Position numbers and translations under genes: made by a program
The notes under the pieces: model-generated
Databases searched by the model: none
What the model was told of the DNA's origin: nothing
Seen by the model: only the letters and a program-made list of their open reading frames with translations
Source of the DNA: an uncultured Clostridia bacterium
GTDB lineage: Bacteria; Bacillota; Clostridia; UBA1381
Direction: 5' to 3'
Assembly: GCA_934501535.1 (NCBI GenBank)
Contig: CAKSUM010000005.1
Coordinates: 57,389 to 121,388 of the forward strand
DNA: 64,000 nucleotides
In this document: piece after piece, positions 19,662 through 29,300 of the stretch
How the letters are laid out: every line of letters starts with the position of its first letter
Position numbering within the stretch: the stretch's first letter is position 1

Positions 19662-20543
19662 TCAGCCTTTAACTCCGCCCACGTTAACTCCGCCGACAAT
19701 ATATTTCTGAAATACCGCAAAAATTATAATCTGCGGCGCAACCGTAAATATCAAAGCCAGCATCTGATAATCCAGGGTGTATGTCGATGATTTCATTTTA
19801 AAGAGCTGAACGCCCAAAACCGTCTTTTCCTTTTGGGAAATCAGCAGGTACGGCCAGAAAAACTGACCGAGCTGACCGTTGAAGTCAAGCGTTGCTACCG
19901 TAATGAATACGGGCACACTCAGCGGAATTATTATCTTGAAAAAGAGAATAATGTCCGAGCAGCCGTCTATCCATGCCGCCTCAACAAGGGACTGCGAAAT
20001 TCCGTCAAAAAAGTTTTTGAAAAGAATTATGTTAAAGGCGTTCGCGCCTGCCATCATCCATATGGGCCAGAAGCTTTCCAGAAGATTTACGCCGACTAAA
20101 GGCATACTCTTAAATTCCATATATAACGGCACCGTGCGCATCGTCCCGGGCATAAGCATTATCCAGAAGATAACCGCCAGCAAAACTTTTGTTCCCTTGG
20201 GTTTCAGTCTTGACAGGACGTAACCCGCAAGCCCCGATACAATAAGGTCGAAAATGACGCTTCCGCCTGCCATTATGAATGTGTTGGCATAATATTTGTA
20301 AAACTTCATCTCGTTCCATACTTTGCCGATTTTCGATAAGTCGATATGTTTCGGAAAAAGCGACGCCGGTACGGAATACATTTCCTTTACGCTTTTAAAC
20401 CCCGAAAGCAAAATCCATACTACCGGGAAAAAGGAAATAAGACAGCAAAGAGCAATAAATATAAATATAACCGCATACAAGACTTTATATTTTGTCTGTT
20501 TCATGTCCGCATTTGTCAATGCGCCTTTGTCCATGTTTTTCAT
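19662..20543 (-). CDS. Carbohydrate ABC transporter permease (MalG/LacG type)
   Basis: 293 residues with six predicted TM helices, the first at about 20-45. The cytoplasmic EAA loop, which docks onto the ATPase, reads VEAAWIDGCSDIILFFKII-PLS. The C-terminus ends VGGVNVGGVKG, the usual ending of MalG-type sugar permeases. AGGGGGA lies 8 bases before ATG 20543. It is 16 bp downstream of its partner permease gene. Together they would form the membrane channel for oligosaccharides delivered by the binding proteins. No ATP-binding subunit is encoded in the window, so a shared MsmK-like ATPase elsewhere is expected. Confidence 0.95.
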   Translation of the reverse strand: MKNMDKGALTNADMKQTKYKVLYAVIFIFIALCCLISFFPVVWILLSGFKSVKEMYSVPASLFPKHIDLSKIGKVWNEMKFYKYYANTFIMAGGSVIFDLIVSGLAGYVLSRLKPKGTKVLLAVIFWIMLMPGTMRTVPLYMEFKSMPLVGVNLLESFWPIWMMAGANAFNIILFKNFFDGISQSLVEAAWIDGCSDIILFFKIIIPLSVPVFITVATLDFNGQLGQFFWPYLLISQKEKTVLGVQLFKMKSSTYTLDYQMLALIFTVAPQIIIFAVFQKYIVGGVNVGGVKG

Positions 20544-20559
20544 ATAATATCCCCCTCTG

Positions 20560-21477
20560 CTATTTTTCGATTTTTCTGTCCAGGCAGAAATAGAAACAGG
20601 TTATGACCGCGAGTATCAGAAACATTATAACACCCACCGCCATAGCGAGATTAGGCTTAATACTCACAAATCCGTATTTGTAAGCCAGCAGGCCGAGGGT
20701 TGTGGACGCTCCGTTGGGGCCGCCGTCGGTCATCTGCAGTGGCTGTTCCATTACCGAAAATACATTTATAATCTGACGTACCAAAAACAGCAGTGCAATG
20801 CCGGAAATATGCGGCAGCGTTATTGTTCTGACGCGTCTGATAAAACCTGCTCCGTCGATGATAGCCGCCTCATAAAGCTCACGGCTGACGCCCTGCAGCG
20901 CGGCGAAATAATATATAACCGACGAACCGCAGCCCGACCACGTCATGCTGATAATAATGTACATAATCGTTCGTTTTGAATCCTGAAGCCAGACATAAGG
21001 TTCAAGCCCGAATGCGGAGCCTATCATATTCAAAAGACCGCCGGCGTCGGGGTAGAACATGAAATACCACAAAAGCGCCACTCCTGCCGTAGGCAGAATG
21101 CTCGGGAAATATATGAGCACTCTGCATGTGTTTCGGAAATGTACCGTTTCATTCAGCAAAATCGCAATAATAATGGGCAGAAAATAACCGATTACTATTG
21201 ACCACAGTACATATTGACAGGTGTTCCATAAAGTTTTTAAAAACATGGAATCCGCCATAACCATTTTGTAATTTGCCAAGCCGACAAATTTCTGAACCTT
21301 GTAGCCTTTCATGTCAAAAAAGCTCCAGTATGTACCGAGGATTTGCGGACGAAGTATGCAAAGATAGATAAGAATAAGCGCCGGCAGTATAATTATCCAC
21401 GCATTTACATCTCTTTTTGTCGGAATCCATACGCTTTTCCGCCGTTTTTTCACTGTTTTCGACATGGTTTTTTGCAC
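20560..21477 (-). CDS. Carbohydrate ABC transporter permease (MalF/LplB type)
   Basis: About 305 residues from a GTG at 21477. AAGGAGG stands 8 bases before this GTG, while the upstream in-frame ATG at 21501 has no SD and overlaps the previous gene; hence the GTG is preferred. A basic N-terminus (KTVKKRRKSVW) precedes six TM helices. The EAA motif is YEAAIIDGAGFIRRVRTITLP. The segment QPLQMTDGGPNGAS-TLGLLAYKYGF is typical of MalF-type sugar permeases. It pairs with the MalG-type permease and the flanking binding proteins. The LplB/YtcP subgroup is usual beside YesMN regulators. Confidence 0.94.
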   Translation of the reverse strand: MQKTMSKTVKKRRKSVWIPTKRDVNAWIIILPALILIYLCILRPQILGTYWSFFDMKGYKVQKFVGLANYKMVMADSMFLKTLWNTCQYVLWSIVIGYFLPIIIAILLNETVHFRNTCRVLIYFPSILPTAGVALLWYFMFYPDAGGLLNMIGSAFGLEPYVWLQDSKRTIMYIIISMTWSGCGSSVIYYFAALQGVSRELYEAAIIDGAGFIRRVRTITLPHISGIALLFLVRQIINVFSVMEQPLQMTDGGPNGASTTLGLLAYKYGFVSIKPNLAMAVGVIMFLILAVITCFYFCLDRKIEK

Positions 21478-21490
21478 AGCTGCAGCCTCC

Positions 21491-22891
21491 TTATTTTTCA
21501 TTGTTCAGATAATTATTCTGAAAATCGTTCTGCGCCTTTTCAAGAACAGCCTTGCAATCCGCGCCTTCGTTGGTTAAAACCTCCTGGATGCAGCTGTCAA
21601 GAAGCGAATATAAATCCTGCGCGCATACTTTTTCTTCCGTTCTGTAGGAAAGTCCGGTTTTGTCATTGTAGCCGGCGATGTTCTGCTCCGGAATATTTCT
21701 CAGCTCATTGATAACCTCAAGTTTATATGCCTCTGTTTCATTGGCGTCGGACCAGAGCTGTATGTCATTTACGCCGACAATGCGGCCTGCGTCAACTCTT
21801 TCCTGATATTTTCTGCGAATGGTATCTTTGCCCTCATCGGTCAGCGCAGTAGCCGGAAGGTCGCCCTTGAACATAAGCCATTTGAAAGCCGCGTCTATCT
21901 GTTCCGGCGTAGCATTCGGCGCAACGGCAACATAATCGCCGCCCATAAGTGCAACATGAGCTGCCGGTCCGGCAGGCATCTTGGTAAATCCGATTACATC
22001 GGGGCTCATTCCGTATTGACTTGTCAAAACATCAAGCTGTCCCGGGTGCGCAAATGCCATTGCCGCCTGATCGGTTGCGATAAGCTTCATTGCGTCCGCA
22101 TTGTTGATGAGCGTTTCGGTAGGCAGAGAATTGTCCTCCCACTTCATATCGCGCAGCAGCTTTAATGCAGCGGTAACACCGTCGGTAAAGTCCGCTTTCC
22201 AGCCGGATTCGGTTTCCTGCATAAAATCGCCTCCGTAGCTCCATGCAAGGTTCGTAAAGTTCCAGCCTCCGCCGTTTTCGGTTGTCGGGAAGAGAAATCC
22301 CGCTTTTCCGGTCTTTTCTTTGATTGTTTTAGACATGCTGCGTACATCGTCAAACGTCTCGGGAATTTGCGGTGAACCGTCCGCATTCAAAAGTCCTGCC
22401 TGTTTAAACAGTTCAAGATTGATTACAATGCCCAGACTGTATGCCGATGAAGGAATTACGTAAATTTTTCCGTCCTTTGAAACCGTCTGCATCATATCAT
22501 CGGAGATTTCGTCATAATATCCGTACTTCTTCATGGCGTCGGTGATGTCCGCCGAATACCCGAGATTTATAATCTTGTTTGTTTCCGTTGCGAATGTGTT
22601 ATACACAATCGGCAGCGTGCCGCCCTCCGCCTTTGCCGCAAATGTGCGCACGTCATAAACATAGTTATCGGGTTTGATTATAATGTCGGGATATTTTTCT
22701 TCAAAATCCTTTTTCAGCTGCATGCGCGTTTCGTAGAGTTTTGCATTGGCGTCCTCATCGGGCCAGTTTCCTACGGTAAGTATAACCTTTCCGTCCTCCG
22801 TTACGGCGGCTTGCTTCTCACCGCACGAACTCAGCATCGCCGCTCCGACCGAAACAGCCATTACCAATGCTACCACCTTTTTAAATTTCAT
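21491..22891 (-). CDS. Extracellular solute-binding lipoprotein for carbohydrate ABC transporter (first gene of the operon)
   Basis: 466 residues from ATG 22891, which has AAAGGAGGAAAAG just upstream; the ten codons before it read through this SD and are not translated. Lipobox LSSC followed by GEKQAAV. Mature region has the family 1 sugar-binding layout (ILTVGNWPDEDAN, KKDFEEKYPDIIIKPDNY, GLLNADGSPQIPETFDDV, LMGGDYVAVAPNATPEQ). It leads the transporter operon, and its promoter carries the shared 15-bp motif. Binding proteins usually need the highest expression, in line with the strong SD. The ligand is probably an oligosaccharide of the polysaccharide attacked by the cluster. Confidence 0.94.
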   Translation of the reverse strand: MKFKKVVALVMAVSVGAAMLSSCGEKQAAVTEDGKVILTVGNWPDEDANAKLYETRMQLKKDFEEKYPDIIIKPDNYVYDVRTFAAKAEGGTLPIVYNTFATETNKIINLGYSADITDAMKKYGYYDEISDDMMQTVSKDGKIYVIPSSAYSLGIVINLELFKQAGLLNADGSPQIPETFDDVRSMSKTIKEKTGKAGFLFPTTENGGGWNFTNLAWSYGGDFMQETESGWKADFTDGVTAALKLLRDMKWEDNSLPTETLINNADAMKLIATDQAAMAFAHPGQLDVLTSQYGMSPDVIGFTKMPAGPAAHVALMGGDYVAVAPNATPEQIDAAFKWLMFKGDLPATALTDEGKDTIRRKYQERVDAGRIVGVNDIQLWSDANETEAYKLEVINELRNIPEQNIAGYNDKTGLSYRTEEKVCAQDLYSLLDSCIQEVLTNEGADCKAVLEKAQNDFQNNYLNNEK

Positions 22892-22954
22892 TTCTTTTCC
22901 TCCTTTATGCAGATTACACAAAAAATTTAGTGTTATATAGAATCTGTTATTTAT

Positions 22955-22998
22955 ATTTTACCATTATGCGGGCAAATATGAAAGGTCTTTTTTTGTCC
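22955..22998 (-). promoter_or_regulatory. Promoter with shared 15-bp motif, upstream of the transporter operon
   Basis: On the minus strand GGACAAAAAAAGACC (22984-22998) lies 23 bp before a TAAAAT -10 box (22955-22960), which continues as TAAAATATAAATAACAGATT. No good -35 box is present, as expected for activator-dependent promoters. The motif and the -10 flank recur at 33693-33738 and, in part, at 54356-54401. The 5' leader would be about 57 nt. Confidence 0.6.
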
Positions 22999-23212
22999 AA
23001 TTATGTGTCAATATTTGTTACCTGCGCTTTGTGTACGGCATAACGGCTGCCTTTCCAGATACACCCGTCCGTATTGTTTACGGTACTGCACCCTGCGTCA
23101 GTTATACTGTCCTGCCGTACCTTTTGCAGCCGTAAACCGCCGTTTTTTGATATAATATCCCCTGCTCCGAAATATTTACCGGATTTGCGCATTGCATACT
23201 GCGGCTGTACGC
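22999..23212. other. Intergenic region with overlapping inverted repeats; possible plus-strand transcript
   Basis: No ORF with an SD was found. Two inverted repeats interlock: GTACGGCA (23033-23040) with TGCCGTAC (23113-23120), and ACGGCTGC (23043-23050) with GCAGCCGT (23126-23133), which could form a pseudoknot or alternative folds. An extended -10 box TGATATAAT (23148-23156, plus) precedes about 80 nt containing TTTGCG/CGCAAA and ending at the perfect hairpin 23213-23245. A short plus-strand RNA is possible but unproven. Confidence 0.35.
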
Positions 23213-23245
23213 AAACAGCCCCGGTTTATAAAACCGGGGCTGTTT
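23213..23245 (-). terminator. Intrinsic terminator of the giant repeat-protein gene
   Basis: AAACAGCCCCGGTTT (23213-23227) and its exact reverse complement (23231-23245) form a 15-bp stem with a 3-nt ATA loop, 110 bp after the stop of the giant gene. Each arm ends in TTT on its 3' side, so it could work in both directions. Confidence 0.8.
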
Positions 23246-23355
23246 GAATTACGGTTGACGCGGTCACATCTGCAAAGCAATGCAATGCAGATGTAAAACC
23301 GACGTCCGCCGAATTAACAAAAGTTCCTGAACAAATGTTAAATATTATTTATAAT

Positions 23356-26300
23356 TTACATACTCTTTTGCGGTTTTGTTATAATCACGCGCTCAAGCTC
23401 GCCGTCCCATGAAACGTCCGCACCCAGACTTTCCGCGATCAGACGGATCGGCGTATATGTACGGTCATTTTCGATAAATGCCGGCGAGTCAAGCTCAGCA
23501 ATTTCGCCGTTCAAAACAGCCGTTTGCGCGCCTATCGTTATAACAAGCGTTACATCTTCGTCCGTTTTGAGATTTTTACCGATAACGGTAACAATCTTTT
23601 TATCACCGTCCCACAATACGCTTGCACCCAGATTTTCCGCAACAAAGCGTGCCGGGAGCATGGTACGCGAATTTACGATTATCGGTGCGACATCGTTATT
23701 CTTCGTTTCGCCGAATACCGACGCATATATGCTGTCTATCGTAAGAATGATTTGGTTTAAGGTTTCATCTGCCGCCTTTTCCGTCCATCCGGCATAAAGC
23801 GTGATGTTCTTTGTAACCTTTGCCGCAAAGTCATACTTCACCGTCAAATCCTTATCGGTAAACCAGCCGATGAAGTCATAACCCTCGCGCACCAGTGTTT
23901 TCGGCTCGTCAACCGTGTCATTTCTCGTCACCTTAACGCTGTTTATTTTTTCGCCGCCGTTTGTGTCAAACGAAACGGTCAGTGCAGAGGACGAGCCTCC
24001 GCCGCCTCCGCCGCCGCCCGAATAACTCGGTGCCGCCGGGGTTACCGTAAGCGTATTATTCGTCAGCATATGCGTCGCGTCCGCCGCCGTACCGGTAAGG
24101 CTTATCGTCACCGTATATGACGTGCCTGCCGTAAAGCTGCCGCTCAGCGTGTAATTTTTATTATCCGGCGATGCCGTAACATTCGTCAGCGTAACCGGAG
24201 TTTCGCCGTTCGTTACCGTGAAGTTTGCAGCCGCAAGACCTGCGACCGCCTTATCAAAATGTACCGCAAGGTATGTCGGCACGGAAATTCCCGCACTCGG
24301 CAATACCGCTATCTTAGTGATATTAACGTCGCCCGGAATAAATGTTATATCATAATTTTCCGCGCTGACGCCGCTTGCCGTTGCTGCGCCCGGATACGGT
24401 CCGACAGGTGTTTCAGCCGTAATTCTGCTGTCATACTCAAGCGTAAGCTCGCCTATAAACACATCTTGGGTATCATTATTCTTAAATTCGATGTCCTCCG
24501 TTTCAAGCGGCGGATTTTCCTCACCGAATTCACGTGTTACGTCCTTAACCTTTATCACAAGCGGCGCTTTTGTGACCGTCATGGTCGCCGTGCCGTCTAT
24601 TGCAAATTTAAGGTTTTTGCTTTCCGCCGTGCCGAGTGCCGCGGTAATTTCATAACTGCCGACGCCCGCCGTACGCGCCGCGCCTTCGCTTGTAAACTCT
24701 GTTGTACGCAGCAGCTCGTCAATCTCGCCGTCGGTAATTAAATCGCTGCCCTTTTCCAGCTTATATTCAGGGTCCTTGCCGTATTCTTTTTCAATATCTT
24801 TCGGCTTAACGGTTACATTCGCCTTATTGATATAAAGCGTTGCGTTTCCGCCGCCCGAATAGCTCGGGTCGGTTATTTCATACGTTACGCTGTATACGCC
24901 TGCCTGTTTCGGCTCGGTTACGCTGCTGTCAGAGTTCAGAACATACGTAACATTTACATTTCTGCCGATTTCCGGCACAAATTCCGCGTCACTCGATTTA
25001 AGCGTAATTCCCTGAACCCCGCCGTTGTACGTCTTAACCAAATCGACCGCTGTGAGCATGGTTGTGGCTTTCTTTACAGTCAGTGTAAATTCCGCAGTTG
25101 AATTTTTATAGTTCGCACCTGCCGTCGCAGTTATGGTTACCGTACCCTCTCGGAGCGCCTTGACATTGCCGTTTGCATCAATTTCGATTATATCGCTGTC
25201 CGCCGACCATGTAACGTCCGCAACCGCACCGTTATAGTATGCGCGCAGCGTGAACTGCTGACCTGCATAAACCGGATTTACCGCACCTTCTATGCGCAGC
25301 GTTCCGTCCGAACCTTCAACCGTGAGCTTGCCCCTGGTATCATCATTCGTTGTGTCAACATAGTTGAATTTGTAGTTTTCCGCACTGCCGCCCGAAACGG
25401 TGATGTTATACTTTCCGACCGGGCTGGACGCATTCGCCGCCGCAGTCGCTGTCGGCTCATAAAGCAGTACGTTTTTATCGTCACTGCCCACAAAACCTTC
25501 GTAAACGAGCGTGAATACCGGGTTAGCCTCGCCGTATGCACGGGTTACATTTTCCGCCCAGACATTAAGCGTCGCCTTTTCGATTGTGAAGTTCTTTGTT
25601 ACCGTCGCAGTTTCGTAATTCGCGCCCGAAATTGTAGCAATCGCCGTGTAGCTGCCGGCATTTGTCGGCGCTTCGCGGCGCGGAACATAAATGCCCGTGC
25701 CGGCATATGTGATCTCCGCCTGTTCGCCGTTTTCTATATTCGCCGATGCCGACACCGTATCGCCGTAAACATAACTTGCATTTACATCAATACTGCCCGA
25801 CGCCTGCGCCTTATTTATAACAAGCGTATCCTGCGCGCTTCCTCTGTAATTTGAGTCGGTTGTTTTAACTTTAACTTTGTATCTGCCGGCATTTTCCGGA
25901 AGCTCGGTACTGCCGTTATACGTAATCTCATACGCCGTGTTTTCGCTTGCAGTTACGTCCACCGCGCGTATATTTCCGTACGTCTGCTCCAGATTTCCGA
26001 TATCAAATGTTACATTTTTCGGTGCCGCAGTAAATGTTACGCTCGCCTCGGTACTCTTGTAGTTATCGCTTATGCGCGCCGCCCTAATGACCGTCTTGCC
26101 CGTACCGCTTACCGTTACGGTTGTTTTTTCGGCATCATTTGACGAAAGCTGTGCATTTCCGCTTACAACCGTCCATTCGTATCTGCCGCCGTCCGCGCCG
26201 CCGAATGCCGTCAGCTCAAAACTGTCGCCGTATTCGACCGTACCCGGAAGTCCGTCGATTACAAGCTGATTTTGCGCCGCCTTTTCTATCCTGATATCAA

Positions 26301-29300
26301 ATTCGGATGCGCCGGAAATCTCATAGTTTGCGCTGTCCGTTGTGATTTCCGCACTGTATTCGCCTGCACCGTTCGGATATTCGCCGTCCGCAAGCGGAAC
26401 GTTGCCGTTTTCCGTTACGGCATAGTATTTTATGCCGTAGCCGCGGAAAACTCTGCCTGCTTCATCACTTGCCGATACCGCAAGCTGTTTATCGCTGCCG
26501 TCATATACGAAAGCCGTCTGTCCGACCGTAAAGCTTACCTTCATCGGCGTAATTTCGTATTCGTCCGCCGTCTGCGCGGAAGTGCATGAAAGCTTATAGT
26601 TTGCCGCCTTTGCGCCCGAAAGCCCGGAGGCGGTAAAGGTCACGCTGTGTTTGCCTGCGTCCGCCGATGCAAATTTTGCCGTGCCGACAAGCGTTACCTG
26701 AGCCTTATCCGCCGCAAGTACGCCCTCCGGATTATCTGCCGTTGCCTGCGCGTCCGCCGTACCGTCATAAACTTTGTCCGCCGAAGTTACCGTAAATCCG
26801 GTAATCTCAATCGGGGCTACATCTACCGTTGTTTGCAGACTTTGCGTGCCGAGCGTGTAATTTTTATTGTCGCTCAGTGTAATTCCGCTGACATACACTA
26901 TTTTTCCGCTGCCTGCGTCCACATTTATCATACTTCCCTTTGCCGACGCCGTTACCGTATCGCCCGGCAGAACACCGTCCAGTGTAATTTCTACATCGAC
27001 ATCGTTCTTGCCGTCATACATTCTCTCTCCGCCTGCATATTTTACCGCGGCGGAGGGCATTAAAATTTTCTTCTTAACCTCAAATGTTCTCTTTGCGGTT
27101 CTGTCGGCATAACCGGTCTTGCGGCTTACCGCCGTTACGGTTACCTTTCCGACGCCTGTTACCGTAACATTGCCGCTCGTTTTATCAATAGACGCAATAT
27201 CGCCGCCTGCCGTGATTTCATAGCTGACATCGCCGTCCGCGCCGCTTGCCGATACCTTGAATTTATTGCCGTAATAAACCGTTTCCGGAACGTCCTCAAT
27301 CGAGAAAACCTCCTGCGACGCATTCGTGATTATCAGCTTGACATTCGGCTGCGCTTTAATTTCATAGTTAAGGGCGGCGCTCGGTGCAAGCTCGATTGTT
27401 ACATCATATTCACCGACATCTTTCGCCTCGTCCGCGCCGTTATACTTAACGGTGTAGTTACTGCTGTCGAACACAGCTCCGTTCGCCATCGCCGAAACGT
27501 CAACCGTCTGCGCGTTTCCGTCATAGGTGCGCGTTGTAGTCTTTGCGCAAATGAAGGTCACCGCCGCTTTTTCAATGCTCGCTTTCAGCGTGCCGCGCAA
27601 TTTTGCGGCGTCATCCGTCAAAACATACTTATCCGCATTTATGCCCGAAATTCCGGTGATTTCAAAGCTTACATCCTTATCCGCTCCGGCGTTTGCATCG
27701 GCAAATGCCGCCGCAATTTCCGCCGTTACAATATCGTCCGCGTCAACCGTATCGGTAAGTTTCGCCGTTACCTTAGCCGACGCAAGACCGTCATAAACCT
27801 TATCATGCGCGGTCAAATCAAAGCTCGCTGCCGTAATTTCTTTCTTGACCGTCACGGTATAGCTTGCGTAAACGGGAGTTGCACCGTCCATCGTACTCGT
27901 TGCGGTGATTGTCGCCGTACCGCTCTTATTCGCCGTCACCTCGCCTGCATCGTTTACCGACGCAACCTGCGCATTGCTCGATTTATAGGTTACAACCGAC
28001 GCATTATCGTTAATCAGCGTATTTTTGTAACTTTCGCCGACCTTGAGCGCAACGTTTCCCTCCGCAAAAGCAATCGGCTGCTGCGAAAATTCGCTCGACG
28101 CCTTGATATCCATAAATCCTACGTTGGAATACCGGTTAAAATCGGGGATATCCGTGCCGCTGCCCTGATAATACATATCCGCAAGCTCATAATTCTTTGC
28201 CGCGTCCGCCGACAGCGAAATCACATACATATACCGTCCTGCCGAAACTGCCCTTGTGACCGGGACTGCCGAAGCAAGTCTGCCGCTGTTTTCATCGACA
28301 AGATAGTATGAAACGTTGAGTCCCGTTTCGGTATTCAGATATTTTGTGCCCGTTTCAACGCTGATTTTTCTCTCGGTGTCCGGTGCATAGCGGTACTCCG
28401 TATTGCTTATGCCAAGCCGAACAGGCGTTTTTGTAACGGTAATCGGCGTATGATAGAAATTATCGGCTGCGCTGTACTTTTCGTCACCGCTGTACCAAAG
28501 CTGCATATCATACCTGCCGGCATTCATGCCCTCCGATGTCACTTTCACTTTTCCCTGCGCGTCAATCGGGAATTCCTTCTCGAACGCTGCGGTATTATTT
28601 TCGTCTATAAGTTTCATCGTGACGCTGCCCGTCGGCATATCGCCTTGGAAGTAAGGGGTAAAACCTATGCCCAATTCAAATTCGTCCTCATAATCATATT
28701 CCGAATTTAAATTATTAAGCATTTTATACGGCGCCTCTCCCTTTACCATTGTAAATTCCTGGAAAAGAAGGTCTGAAACAGCGTTATAGTTCGGTGCCGC
28801 AACGTCCTCCGGAATATCAATCGTTACTTTATAATCGCCCGGCAGCAAAGGCGGATCGGAAATCTCGGTGTAATCGCCTGCGCCCGGCAGTTTCTGCCAG
28901 TATCGTATAATACACGCTTTTCCTTCCAGTGATGCCGAATAAGACTTCGGAGTTCCGTCATATTCCTTCGGATTGTTAGGATAACCTTTCAGCAAATCCT
29001 CACGCATGGTCGGCGTTCTTTTATTAATCGTGAAGTTCACAGTTCTCTCGCCCTTGTAATTACCGTTGCCGCGGATTGTTACCGTATATGTGCCGGCGTT
29101 CTTCTGCACATTTCCTATAATTTCAAACTGCCCTGTAATATCCTCCTTTCCCGGATAGTTGTAGATACCGCCATCGGTAATCTTAACAGCCGCCGTCTGG
29201 TTCTCGCCGTTATATTCAAGATTATCGTCGATTGTTACTTCAATATCGCTGTCGGTGTTAAAGTCTCTCGGCACGCACGTAAACGGCACGGTCGGATACA

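Noticed and set aside
23001..23192. 63-residue ORF in the structured intergenic region
   Set aside because: No SD and it overlaps inverted repeats; more likely non-coding.
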